DNA of 29,183 bases. Origin: an uncultured Burkholderiales bacterium (GTDB lineage: Bacteria > Pseudomonadota > Gammaproteobacteria > Burkholderiales > Burkholderiaceae_C). This document shows, in pieces, positions 7,849 through 15,231 of the stretch; positions within the stretch are counted from its first letter, which is position 1; each line of letters opens with the position of its first letter. The position numbers were made by a program, and so were the translations under genes. The stretch lies in NCBI GenBank assembly GCA_903856995.1, contig CAIODK010000035.1, positions 1-29,183 on the forward strand. Direction: 5' to 3'. Under the pieces are notes generated by a model, which was not told the DNA's origin, did not search any database, and worked only from the letters and a program-made list of their open reading frames with translations.

Positions 7849-8409
7849 CTAGCCCACCAGCAGCTTGTGCACCAAGTCTGCGGTGGTCGATGCCTTGTAT
7901 TTGCGCATCAGCTTGGCGCGGTAAATCTCCACCGTGCGGTGGCTGATGCTCAGGACCTTGCCAATTTCTTTGGAGGTCATGCCCTCCATCAAAAAGGCCG
8001 CCACTTCGCGCTCGCGGGCGGTCAGCTCGGTACGCACAGCGCGGGTGGCGCTGAGGTCTTCAAAGCTCCATATACCGGCCTCGTGCGGCGCGGCTCGGTT
8101 TAACGCACGGCCTGTCACGTGACACCAAAACGGTTCTCCCTTGAGGCGACCATCGATGCGCTTCATCACCCGGTCGTCCGCATACAGACCTTTCGCGTTC
8201 AGGCTCAGCTCAATGCGTGCGCCGGTGCGTTCGTATTCGTCCGTGCTGGGGTAGAGCACCTCAAACGATTGGCCAATGAGCTGCTCGCGCGTGGCGCCAA
8301 ACATGTCGCAGACGCGCTGGTTGCAGTCCACCATGGCGCGGTTGCGCGAGAGCACGAGGCCCACGGGGGCGAGGTCAAAGGCTTGGCGGTAGTCGATCAA
8401 ATCGATCAT
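7849..8409 (-). CDS. PAS-LuxR transcriptional regulator (orphan, no receiver domain)
   Basis: 186-residue regulator. Residues 5-120 form a PAS domain (DLAPVGLVLSRNRAMVDCNQ, then FGATREQLIGQSFEVLYPS), followed by a LuxR/FixJ-type helix-turn-helix at about 128-184 (LTAREREVAAFLMEGMTSKE, then IGKVLSISHRTVEIYRAKLM). There is no phosphoacceptor domain, so it probably senses a small ligand or redox state through PAS. It is divergent from the CoA-transferase genes, and a perfect palindrome lies in the 86-base gap, so it is the natural candidate to control them. Its stop is 4 bases from the stop of the convergent decarboxylase gene. Confidence 0.92.
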   Translation of the reverse strand: MIDLIDYRQAFDLAPVGLVLSRNRAMVDCNQRVCDMFGATREQLIGQSFEVLYPSTDEYERTGARIELSLNAKGLYADDRVMKRIDGRLKGEPFWCHVTGRALNRAAPHEAGIWSFEDLSATRAVRTELTAREREVAAFLMEGMTSKEIGKVLSISHRTVEIYRAKLMRKYKASTTADLVHKLLVG

Positions 8410-8433
8410 GGTGGGGGTCTGTGCTTACGAAAA

Positions 8434-8455
8434 ACTACGTATTTGATTACGTAGT
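8434..8455. promoter_or_regulatory. perfect inverted repeat, likely operator for the PAS-LuxR regulator
   Basis: Two 8-base arms, ACTACGTA and TACGTAGT, are separated by six bases (TTTGAT). The element lies in the 86-base gap between the divergent regulator and the CoA-transferase pair, 40 bases ahead of the CoA-transferase start codon. FixJ/LuxR-type proteins bind as dimers to such short-arm palindromes, so it fits as their target. The match to this particular regulator is inference. Confidence 0.65.
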
Positions 8456-8495
8456 ATCGTAGCGTCATTCTGTAGTACTTTGACTGGAGCATCCC

Positions 8496-9197
8496 TTGAA
8501 CAAAGTTTTTCCTTCGGCGGCTGAAGCCCTCAAAGACATCGTGGCCGATGGCCAATTGATGGCTGTGGGTGGTTTTGGTCTGTGTGGCATTCCTGAAGCC
8601 CTGATTGACGCCTTGCGCGACACGGGCGTGAAGGACTTGACCGTCATTTCTAACAACGCTGGCGTAGACGGCTTTGGTTTGGGCAAGTTGCTCGAAACCC
8701 GTCAAATCAAAAAAATGATTTCCAGCTACGTGGGCGAGAACAAAGAGTTCGAACGCCAATACCTTTCAGGCGAGTTGGAGTTGGAGTTCACACCCCAAGG
8801 CACGTTGGCTGAGAAGCTGCGTGCTGGCGGCGCTGGCATCCCTGCGTTCTTCACCAAAACCGGTGTGGGCACCTTGGTGGCCGAAGGCAAAGAACTGCGC
8901 GACTTCGATGGTGAGACCTATGTGATGGAGCGCGCTTTGGTGCCCGAGGTGTCGCTCATCAAGGCCGAAGTGGCTGACCGCTCTGGCAACCTGCGCTTCA
9001 ACATGACCGCACGCAACTTCAACCCTGCGGCAGCCACCGCAGGCAAGATTTGTGTGGTCGAAGTCGAGCGCATTGTGGCCACAGGCGAATTGGCCCCAGA
9101 CGACATCCACTTGCCTGGTATTTACGTGCACCGCATCGTGCACAACCCCACGCCTGAGAAGCGCATTGAAAAGCGCACCACCCGCGATCGCAAATAA
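8496..9197 (+). CDS. scoA: 3-oxoacid (succinyl-CoA:acetoacetate) CoA-transferase subunit A
   Basis: 233-residue alpha subunit of the two-subunit class I CoA-transferase that moves CoA from succinyl-CoA to a 3-oxoacid such as acetoacetate. The glycine-rich GGFGLCGIPEALIDAL near residues 25-40, SNNAGVDGFGLGKLL, SSYVGENKEFERQYLSGELE, and GTLAEKLRAGGAGIPAFFT are hallmarks of ScoA. The start is TTG at 8496, with GGAG 7 bases upstream and no ATG at the expected N-terminus (NKVFPSAAEALKD). It is followed 10 bases later by subunit B. PcaI-type oxoadipate CoA-transferase is the main alternative, as a carboxymuconolactone decarboxylase-like gene is nearby. Confidence 0.93.
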   Translation: MNKVFPSAAEALKDIVADGQLMAVGGFGLCGIPEALIDALRDTGVKDLTVISNNAGVDGFGLGKLLETRQIKKMISSYVGENKEFERQYLSGELELEFTPQGTLAEKLRAGGAGIPAFFTKTGVGTLVAEGKELRDFDGETYVMERALVPEVSLIKAEVADRSGNLRFNMTARNFNPAAATAGKICVVEVERIVATGELAPDDIHLPGIYVHRIVHNPTPEKRIEKRTTRDRK

Positions 9198-9207
9198 GGA
9201 CACCACC

Positions 9208-9846
9208 ATGGCTTGGACTCAAGACGAAATGGCCGCACGTGCGGCAAGCGAACTGCAAGACGGTTTTTATGTGAACCTAGGCATCGGCATTCCGACGCTG
9301 GTGGCCAACCACGTGCCTGACCACGTGGAAGTGTGGCTGCAGAGCGAAAACGGCATGCTCGGCATTGGCCCGTTCCCCTATGAAGATGAGGTCGACGCCG
9401 ACCTCATCAACGCAGGCAAACAAACCGTGACCACCATCAAGGGCTCGGCGATTTTTGGCAGCGATCAATCGTTCGCCATGATCCGCGGCGGCAAGATCAA
9501 CCTCTCCATCCTCGGCGCCATGCAAGTGAGCGAGAAGGGCGATTTGGCCAACTGGATGATTCCCGGCAAGATGATCAAAGGCATGGGCGGTGCGATGGAT
9601 TTGGTCGCAGGCGTCAAGCGCGTCATCATCCTGATGGAACACGTGGCTAAGAAGAAAGACGGCACGGAAGATTTAAAAATCTTGAAAGACTGCACCCTGC
9701 CATTGACCGGCGTGGGCGTGGTGGACCGCATCATCACAGACTTGGCGGTGATGGATGTGGTGCCTGAAGGCTTGAAGGTGATCGAGTTGGCATCTGGCGT
9801 GACCCGCGAGTTCTTGCAAAGCAAGACGGGCGTGACGTTGATCTGA
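9208..9846 (+). CDS. scoB: 3-oxoacid CoA-transferase subunit B
   Basis: 212-residue beta subunit carrying the catalytic glutamate. The active-site motif is LQSENGMLGIGP with E47, the residue expected to form the glutamyl-CoA thioester. NLGIGIPTLVANHVP at 23-37 and GGKINLSILGAMQVSEKGDL follow the family. The ATG at 9208 lies 10 bases after the subunit A stop, with AAGGA upstream; the open frame before it overlaps subunit A. A strong bidirectional terminator starts 18 bases after the stop and ends the operon. The two subunits are expected to form a heterotetramer in the cytoplasm. Confidence 0.95.
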   Translation: MAWTQDEMAARAASELQDGFYVNLGIGIPTLVANHVPDHVEVWLQSENGMLGIGPFPYEDEVDADLINAGKQTVTTIKGSAIFGSDQSFAMIRGGKINLSILGAMQVSEKGDLANWMIPGKMIKGMGGAMDLVAGVKRVIILMEHVAKKKDGTEDLKILKDCTLPLTGVGVVDRIITDLAVMDVVPEGLKVIELASGVTREFLQSKTGVTLI

Positions 9847-9864
9847 TCGTTTGCATCGTCAACG

Positions 9865-9893
9865 AAAAAGCCGCTCGAGAAAGCGGCTTTTTT
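9865..9893. terminator. bidirectional intrinsic terminator
   Basis: The stem AAAAAGCCGCT at 9865-9875 pairs with AGCGGCTTTTT at 9882-9892 around the loop CGAGAA. A T-run follows on the plus strand, and because the left arm begins with five A residues it also gives a U-run in minus-strand RNA. It can therefore end the CoA-transferase operon and the convergent tRNA-Gly transcript. Confidence 0.88.
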
Positions 9894-9896
9894 ATT

Positions 9897-9970
9897 TGGA
9901 GCGGGTGATGGGAATCGAACCCACGTTATTTGCTTGGGAAGCAAGAGTCCTACCATTGAACGACACCCGC
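9897..9970 (-). tRNA. tRNA-Gly (anticodon CCC)
   Basis: On the minus strand the gene opens with GCGGGTG (9970-9964) and ends with CACCCGC, discriminator T and an encoded CCA (9897-9899). The D-arm is GTTC/GGAC around AATGGTAG. The anticodon loop TTCCCAA gives CCC, which reads GGG. The T-arm is GTGGG-TTCGATT-CCCAT. The 27-43 position at the top of the anticodon stem is C-A, a mismatch. A TACAAT-like -10 lies at 9983-9988 on the minus strand, 12 bases upstream of the mature 5' end, with no good -35. Confidence 0.95.
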
Positions 9971-10006
9971 ATGCTGAGTTGCATTGTATCGGCAGTCCGA
10001 CGTTGC

Positions 10007-11776
10007 TTAATGGAAATACGTCATCTGTAGATAGGTCGCCGTTTGGTAGAAGGCCAGGCTAATCAACCATGCCGCAACCAGCGGCCAAGCGATCGCAAGT
10101 GCGGTGAAGCTCAGGCTCTTGGTTTCATTGCGAATGGTGGCAATGGTCGACACGCAGGGGGTGTAGATCAGCACGAACAGCATGAAGCTGTAGGCTTGCG
10201 TCCAGGTGATGTGCTGCGTGATGGCGTGCACCAAGGCGCCGCCTTCTTGGCCATAAATGATGGCCAAAGAGCCGATGACGATTTCTTTGGCAATGAAGCC
10301 AAACAGCAACGCGATCGTCAACTCTGGATTGATACCGATCGGCTGCAGCACGGGTTGCAGCCATTGCCCCATGTGTCCTGCCCATGTGTCTACGCTGCCA
10401 GGCGCCGCGCCTTGCGGAAAGTTGGTGAGGACCCAAACCATCACCACGCCAATCACGATGAATCGCGTGGCGCGGTTTAAGAAGTGTTTGACTTCTTGCC
10501 GGCTGGTGGTGGCCATTTGATGCACGGTGGGGAATCGGTAAGGCGGCATCTCCAGCACGAAGGCATCGTTGTTGATGTATTTCCGTTTGAATAGGAGCGA
10601 GGTGAGGATGGCCATCAAGATGCTGATCACGTAGAGCGAGAACAGCACCCAGGGGGCTTGGTCCGCGGTGAAGATGGCGGCAATAAAAAATACGAAAACC
10701 TGCATCCTTGCTGAACACAGGGAAAACGGGATCGTCAACATCGTCAAGTAGCGAAGGCCTTTGGACCGAATCACCCGGGTCCCCATGAGGGCTGGCACAT
10801 TGCAGCCAAAGCCCATGAGGAGCATCACAAAGCTGCGACCATCGAGTCCAAACTTTGACATCAAGGCATCCATCAAGAATGCGGCGCGTGACAAATAGCC
10901 CGTGTCTTCCACGATGCCCATGAACAAAAAGAACAGCACGATCAAGGGCACAAAACTGGCGACGGTGCCTAGGCCGTTGTAAACCCCGTCGAGCAACAGG
11001 CCTTGCAAGAGGACGGGCAGATTTGCGCACAAGGGTTCAAGCGCAACGGTGCGAAATGCGGCGAGTAGCCAAGCTGCGCCGTCTTGCAGTGGTTTGCCAA
11101 TGGCAAACACGCCTTCAAAGAGCAACAACATGACGGCGAAAAACAGCGGCAACCCAAACACGGGGTGTAGCAGCACGCGGTCTAGCTTCTCCGTCAACGC
11201 GTGCGAGGCTTGTGCAGGCACGTTGATGGAGGTTTGAAAGGCTTGCTCAATGTCGGTCTGCGTGAGGGGTGTGTCATTCAGCGGGCAACTGCTGATGGCT
11301 TGGCGAATGGCGGGCAGCAAACGCTCCATCCCTTGGCCATATTTGGCCGACAGCAGGTGAATGGGGCGGTTCAACTTTTGACTCAGCCCATGCACATCCA
11401 CGGTGATGCCCATGGCACTGGCTTCATCCACCATGTTCATCACCAACAGCAATGGAATACCTTTGGCCATGACTTGGCTCAGCAGGTTCAATTGGCGTTC
11501 GTACTGCGAGGTGTTGAGGACGAAGATGATGAGGTCGGTCTGTTGGGTGTCCAGAAAATTGGTGACAACCCGCTCGTCATCCGAGAAGCCGTTGAGGTCA
11601 TAGATGCCGGGCAAATCCACCAATCGAACCACTTGATCACCGACGATCAAACGTGCGTTCATGAGCTCCACCGTCAGGCCGGGCCAATTGCCCACTTTGG
11701 CGTGAGAGCCGGTTAATCGATTGAACAGGGTGGACTTGCCCGTGTTGGGCATGCCTAGTAAGGCAACACGCTTCAT
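10007..11776 (-). CDS. feoB: ferrous iron transporter FeoB (short form)
   Basis: 589-residue inner-membrane Fe(II) transporter with an N-terminal G domain. G1 is GMPNTGKS at 8-15, G3 is DLPGIYDL near 54, G4 is NMVD in LLLVMNMVDEAS, and G5 is in LLSAKYGQG. After the helical spacer come two Gate-type membrane blocks, one with AAFLMDALMSKFGLDGRSFV plus GFGCNVPALMGTRVIRSKG, the other with FIAKEIVIGSLAIIYG. It is about 180 residues shorter than E. coli FeoB (773), mostly in the spacer and C-terminal parts, but all core elements are present. It lies 9 bases after feoA. No feoC is present; tRNA-Gly follows instead. Confidence 0.96.
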   Translation of the reverse strand: MKRVALLGMPNTGKSTLFNRLTGSHAKVGNWPGLTVELMNARLIVGDQVVRLVDLPGIYDLNGFSDDERVVTNFLDTQQTDLIIFVLNTSQYERQLNLLSQVMAKGIPLLLVMNMVDEASAMGITVDVHGLSQKLNRPIHLLSAKYGQGMERLLPAIRQAISSCPLNDTPLTQTDIEQAFQTSINVPAQASHALTEKLDRVLLHPVFGLPLFFAVMLLLFEGVFAIGKPLQDGAAWLLAAFRTVALEPLCANLPVLLQGLLLDGVYNGLGTVASFVPLIVLFFLFMGIVEDTGYLSRAAFLMDALMSKFGLDGRSFVMLLMGFGCNVPALMGTRVIRSKGLRYLTMLTIPFSLCSARMQVFVFFIAAIFTADQAPWVLFSLYVISILMAILTSLLFKRKYINNDAFVLEMPPYRFPTVHQMATTSRQEVKHFLNRATRFIVIGVVMVWVLTNFPQGAAPGSVDTWAGHMGQWLQPVLQPIGINPELTIALLFGFIAKEIVIGSLAIIYGQEGGALVHAITQHITWTQAYSFMLFVLIYTPCVSTIATIRNETKSLSFTALAIAWPLVAAWLISLAFYQTATYLQMTYFH

Positions 11777-11785
11777 TTTTAAACT

Positions 11786-12070
11786 TTAGACAGGGGAGGT
11801 AAATGAAGGGACCAGGCAAATGCAGCTGGCATCTTTGAGTCGCACGATCAGCTCGCTGGTGCCAACGCGCAGATGCATCGGGCCACCGAATTTGGCGCGT
11901 CGCAACACGCGCACAGAGCTACCTTCTTTTAAGCCCAAGGCAAAAAATCTCTTTTTCAAATCGCCTTCCACGTTGACGGCCATGACGTTTCCTGACTCAC
12001 CGTGCGAGAGCCGTTCCAGTGTGAATGGCAATGTGGATTCGTGAGAACTTGCTGTGGCTGATGGGTGCAT
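11786..12070 (-). CDS. feoA: FeoA family SH3-like protein, ferrous iron uptake
   Basis: 94-residue cytoplasmic SH3-like protein that supports FeoB. The core runs TLERLSHGESGNVMAVNVEG, then RFFALGLKEGSSVRVLRRAKFGG-type sequence, ending with the IVRLKDASCICL strand. The first 16 residues (MHPSATASSHESTLPF) extend beyond the usual FeoA start, but no later ATG fits. It precedes feoB by 9 bases and reads away from the peroxidase operon. The 101-base gap upstream holds a Fur-box-like palindrome and a TTGACA (12104-12099) suited to a minus-strand -35, so repression by iron-loaded Fur is likely. Confidence 0.93.
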   Translation of the reverse strand: MHPSATASSHESTLPFTLERLSHGESGNVMAVNVEGDLKKRFFALGLKEGSSVRVLRRAKFGGPMHLRVGTSELIVRLKDASCICLVPSFTSPV

Positions 12071-12074
12071 AGCT

Positions 12075-12104
12075 TTTATTTCGTCAGAAGTTTTGGGTTG
12101 TCAA
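12075..12104 (-). promoter_or_regulatory. candidate feoAB promoter
   Basis: On the minus strand a perfect TTGACA (12104-12099) is followed after 18 bases by AATAAA (12080-12075), a 4 of 6 match to the -10 consensus. The Fur-like palindrome lies directly upstream of the -35. The -10 is close to the feoA start codon at 12070, leaving almost no leader, so a neighbouring -10 or a later start remains possible. Confidence 0.4.
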
Positions 12105-12105
12105 C

Positions 12106-12128
12106 GCAAATGCGATTGATTTGCATTT
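12106..12128. promoter_or_regulatory. Fur-box-like palindrome between feoAB and the redox operon
   Basis: A 19-base imperfect palindrome spans 12106-12124, with arms GCAAAT and ATTTGC around GCGATTG. A second overlapping pair, AAATGC and GCATTT, spans 12108-12128. The size, AT-rich arms and overlapping palindromes resemble Fur boxes (GATAATGATAATCATTATC type). It sits in the 101-base divergent gap next to the minus-strand TTGACA and covers TTGCAT, a possible plus-strand -35, so one site could control both feoAB and the 12172-17528 operon. Confidence 0.62.
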
Positions 12129-12171
12129 AGAATTATTTTAACTCTAAACGGTCTAATACCTTCCTTTATCC

Positions 12172-13347
12172 ATGTTCAAACCTCGGTTTTCACTGCTTTT
12201 ATTGATCTGTTCGACATTTCTTGCATCTTGTGGCGGCAGTGGCACTGCCAGTACACCCGGGTCTGAGGTTATGAGTGCGGCGGCTGAGTTGGGGCAATTG
12301 ATCTTTAAGGACCCAAGCTTATCGGCTTCTGGGGCCATGTCTTGTGAGACCTGCCACGACCCCCGCATTGGGCATGCATCGCCGTTCACGACCGCGGTGG
12401 CGTTGGGTGGACCTGGATTGAACGAGCAGGGGTTGAGAACGCCGCCAGCGATCAACTATCTCAAGTTCAATGGCGCATTCACGTTGGATGCGGACGGAGC
12501 GCCGATGGGTGGGTTCTTTTGGGACGGGCGCGCCAACTCATTGGCAGAGCAGGCCAAAGGGCCCCTTTTGGGCGCCGTGGAGATGGCCAACAGAACACCT
12601 GCCGATGTGATTGCCAAACTAAGCGCTGCCACGTACGCCGATCGTTTCAAGAAGGTCTTTGGTGCAAACATATTCAGTGACGCGGAGACGGCTTTTGAGC
12701 GTGTTGCCTATGCGTTGGAGCGCTACCAGATCGAGGACAAAGACTTTGCGCCCTTCACCAGCAAGTTTGATGCGGTGAATCAAGGTAAGGCCTCTTTCAC
12801 TCCAGAGGAGTTGAGGGGGCTCGCATGGTTTAACCGAGCCGACAAAGGTAACTGTGCCGCATGCCATCCGAGTACCAAGCCCGATAACGCGCCCGCCGCG
12901 TTGTTCACAGACTTCAGTTACGACAATTTGGGCATCCCTCGCAATACAGAGATCTCGGCAAACGCAGACGCCAACTTTTTTGACAAGGGGCTGTGTGGTC
13001 CGGTGAGGGCGGATGTGTCTGCCCAAGTCGCGTTGTGCGGAGCCTTCAAAGTGCCCAGCTTGAGAAACGTGGCTCAGCGCCAGCGTTTCTTTCACAACGG
13101 CAAGTTCAACACTTTGCAACAAGCCGTCGAGTTCTACATCACGCGAGACACGAGCCCAAGCACTTGGTACACGGATGCACTGGGTGCTGTGGTGCCCTAC
13201 AACGACTTGCCACTCGCTGAGCGGAGCTTGGTGAATGTGACGGAAGGCCCCTACAACCGTCGCGGTCAATCGCCGGCGTTGGATGCGCAAGAAATACGTG
13301 AATTGATCGCTTTCCTCAGAGCCCTGAGTGATGGCTACATGAATTGA
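12172..13347 (+). CDS. di-haem cytochrome c peroxidase/MauG-family lipoprotein
   Basis: 391-residue exported di-haem protein of the cytochrome c peroxidase/MauG family. A lipoprotein signal ends in LASC with C20 as the lipidation site, followed by GGSG. Two CxxCH haem motifs are present: C58-ETC-H62 and C228-AAC-H232. The family segments GGFFWDGRANSLAEQAKGP near 113-131, FKVPSLRNVAQRQRFFHNGK, and the C-terminal LDAQEIRELIAFLRALSDGY are clear. MauG relatives oxidise substrates by high-valent haem, while CCPs reduce peroxide; which applies is not visible. It is the first gene of a seven-gene operon (14 bases to the porin) and lies opposite feoAB. Confidence 0.92.
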   Translation: MFKPRFSLLLLICSTFLASCGGSGTASTPGSEVMSAAAELGQLIFKDPSLSASGAMSCETCHDPRIGHASPFTTAVALGGPGLNEQGLRTPPAINYLKFNGAFTLDADGAPMGGFFWDGRANSLAEQAKGPLLGAVEMANRTPADVIAKLSAATYADRFKKVFGANIFSDAETAFERVAYALERYQIEDKDFAPFTSKFDAVNQGKASFTPEELRGLAWFNRADKGNCAACHPSTKPDNAPAALFTDFSYDNLGIPRNTEISANADANFFDKGLCGPVRADVSAQVALCGAFKVPSLRNVAQRQRFFHNGKFNTLQQAVEFYITRDTSPSTWYTDALGAVVPYNDLPLAERSLVNVTEGPYNRRGQSPALDAQEIRELIAFLRALSDGYMN

Positions 13348-13361
13348 AAAAGGAAATTGGC

Positions 13362-14654
13362 ATGACTTACAAAACAACACTCGTGGCAGCCGCTGTGATC
13401 TTGGCCTGCCAAGTGGGCTACGCACAAACGGCCAAAGAAGTCGCGGCAGAAATGCGTTTGATGCGTGAGGAATTGCGTCAGATGCGGGCCGAGTTAGAGG
13501 GTCTGAAGCTGCAAAAAGTGCAAACCGCGACGGCGGAGGCACCGGCTCAAACCGAGCCCCTACGAAACAGCGCTGACGCTGCGAGGCCCGAGCCACTGGC
13601 CAACGCGGTGAATCTATTTGGGTATGGCGAGTTGAACTTCACGCGACCCAAGAACAGCCGAGCCGATGCCGTCGCGACGGCGCGTCGAGCTGTGCTGGGG
13701 TTTGGCTATCGATTCAATGACCGAACACGGTTTGCGGCAGAGCTCGAGGTTGAGAACGCGGTGGTTTCTGCGGGCGACAAGGGGGAGGTGGCGTTCGAGC
13801 AGCTCTATGTGGAACATGATGTGGCAGAGGGCTTGTCGGCCAAGATGGGGCTGTTCCTGTTGCCCATCGGTTACATGAACGAAACGCATGAGCCCACGCG
13901 CTATTACGGCGTGACCAGAAATCTGGTGGAAACAGCCATCATCCCCTCGACCTGGCGAGAAATGGGGCTAGGCCTTCGTGGCCTGCAAGACTCTGGTTTG
14001 CGCTGGGATGCGGGCATTGTCACGAGCTTTGATTTGACGAAATGGCCCACGAATAGTGCCGATACACAAGAGTCCCCGCTGGGTGCCATCCATCAAGAGG
14101 GGCAACTGGCAAAGGCTGCATCGATGGCGTACTACGGTGCCTTGAACTTTGATGGGATTGCGGGCGTGAACGTTGGCGCAAGCGTTTTCCAGGGCGGGAT
14201 TGGGCAAAAGCAAACCACCATTGCATCGCCGAATGCATCGGTCACCTTGGTGGAGGTGCATAGCAAGTGGCAGGTGGGGGCGTGGGATCTTTCGGCCTTG
14301 GCTGCACAGGGGCAATTCCATGACGTCAGCGCCTTCAATGCGTCTGCGCTTGGCGTCAGCAACCCTGTTCCAGATAAGTTTCGAGGTTGGTATGCACAAG
14401 CGGCCTACCGTTTGTGGCGCAGTGGCGATTACAGCCTCGTGCCCTTCACGCGGTATGAACGTGTGAACACCGCCATGGGCTATTCAGGTGTCTTCCCGGG
14501 GCAGGTGTACAGCAATGCGCCAGAACATCGGGTGCTCACTGCGGGTGCGAGCTATTACTTGCATCCCCAAGTTGTCTTGAAGATGGATGTGCAGAAATAT
14601 CAAAACAACAGTGCGCTAGACCGCTTCAATATGGGCGTGGGCTTCCATTACTGA
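13362..14654 (+). CDS. outer-membrane porin-like protein with N-terminal coiled coil
   Basis: 430-residue outer-membrane beta-barrel protein. Residues 1-27 form a Sec signal peptide (TTLVAAAVILACQVGYAQ). A heptad-like coiled coil follows at about 28-56 (EVAAEMRLMREELRQMRAEL), as in trimeric porins of the OprP/OprO kind. The rest alternates polar and apolar residues from LFGYGELNFTRP onward and ends in the aromatic GVGFHY expected for BAM recognition. The ATG at 13362 is chosen because AAAAAGGAA lies upstream; a TTG at 13344 would overlap the previous stop and spoil the signal peptide. It could pass a metal complex or organic ligand to the periplasm. The cargo is unknown. Confidence 0.85.
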   Translation: MTYKTTLVAAAVILACQVGYAQTAKEVAAEMRLMREELRQMRAELEGLKLQKVQTATAEAPAQTEPLRNSADAARPEPLANAVNLFGYGELNFTRPKNSRADAVATARRAVLGFGYRFNDRTRFAAELEVENAVVSAGDKGEVAFEQLYVEHDVAEGLSAKMGLFLLPIGYMNETHEPTRYYGVTRNLVETAIIPSTWREMGLGLRGLQDSGLRWDAGIVTSFDLTKWPTNSADTQESPLGAIHQEGQLAKAASMAYYGALNFDGIAGVNVGASVFQGGIGQKQTTIASPNASVTLVEVHSKWQVGAWDLSALAAQGQFHDVSAFNASALGVSNPVPDKFRGWYAQAAYRLWRSGDYSLVPFTRYERVNTAMGYSGVFPGQVYSNAPEHRVLTAGASYYLHPQVVLKMDVQKYQNNSALDRFNMGVGFHY

Positions 14655-14655
14655 G

Positions 14656-15231
14656 ATGACGATGCAGAACTCAAATCGTCGACAGGCCCTGCAAAAAATC
14701 GGGGTGGTGGGTGTATGTGCCTCGTCATGCATGGGTAGCGTTGCATGGGCCGGCGTGTTCGTGGACGAGGCGCAAGCGCACGCCTTGCTCCATCCGCAAG
14801 CCGAGGCTTTTCAAGTTTTGCAGGTGACGCTGGATGAGCCGACCTTGAGTGCCATCGCTCGGAGTAGTGATACCCGAATTCCGCGGGGCTTCAACCCCAA
14901 GTGTTGGCGTGCTGTGCAAGGGGGGAAGACCTTGGGGTGGGTCATGTCTGACCGCGTCATCGGCAAATACGATTTGATTGATTACGCCGCCGGGTTCGAT
15001 GGCGATGGCACAACGCGGGGCATCGAGATCTTGGCGTATCGTGAATCACACGGTGCAGAGGTTCGGCAAACTGCTTGGCGCAAACAATTTGCGGGCAAAA
15101 AAGGGCCCGGTGCGATGCGCTTTGCCGATGACATTCGCAACATTTCGGGGGCCACGTTGTCTTGTCAACATGTCACCGAAGGAATGCAACGCTTGGGTGC
15201 TTTAGCCCTCGTGTTGGCGGGTGGACGGTGA
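14656..15231 (+). CDS. FMN-binding domain protein with flavinylation motif, Tat-type signal
   Basis: 191-residue periplasmic FMN-binding protein. The start has paired arginines (NRRQALQKIGVVGVCASS) and a hydrophobic stretch ending near VAWA, so export by Tat is likely. Near the C-terminus, DDIRNISGATLSCQHVT holds the SGAT flavinylation motif, with T167 as the expected site of phosphoester-linked FMN. The preceding GFDGDGTTRGIEILAYRESH segment is typical of FMN_bind domains. It begins 1 base after the porin stop and overlaps the apbE start by 11 bases, so the target and its flavin transferase are made together. A second in-frame ATG at 14662 is an alternative start. Confidence 0.9.
   Translation: MTMQNSNRRQALQKIGVVGVCASSCMGSVAWAGVFVDEAQAHALLHPQAEAFQVLQVTLDEPTLSAIARSSDTRIPRGFNPKCWRAVQGGKTLGWVMSDRVIGKYDLIDYAAGFDGDGTTRGIEILAYRESHGAEVRQTAWRKQFAGKKGPGAMRFADDIRNISGATLSCQHVTEGMQRLGALALVLAGGR

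Noticed and set aside
9465..9956. Minus-strand open frame that reads through the tRNA and terminator into scoB
   Set aside because: Its start lies inside the tRNA gene (the MVGLLLPKQITWVRFPSPAP start is translated tRNA), a well-known artefact.
12619..13596. Minus-strand open frame of 325 codons across the peroxidase and porin genes
   Set aside because: It crosses two real genes, is Arg/Gln/Val rich, and lacks motifs.
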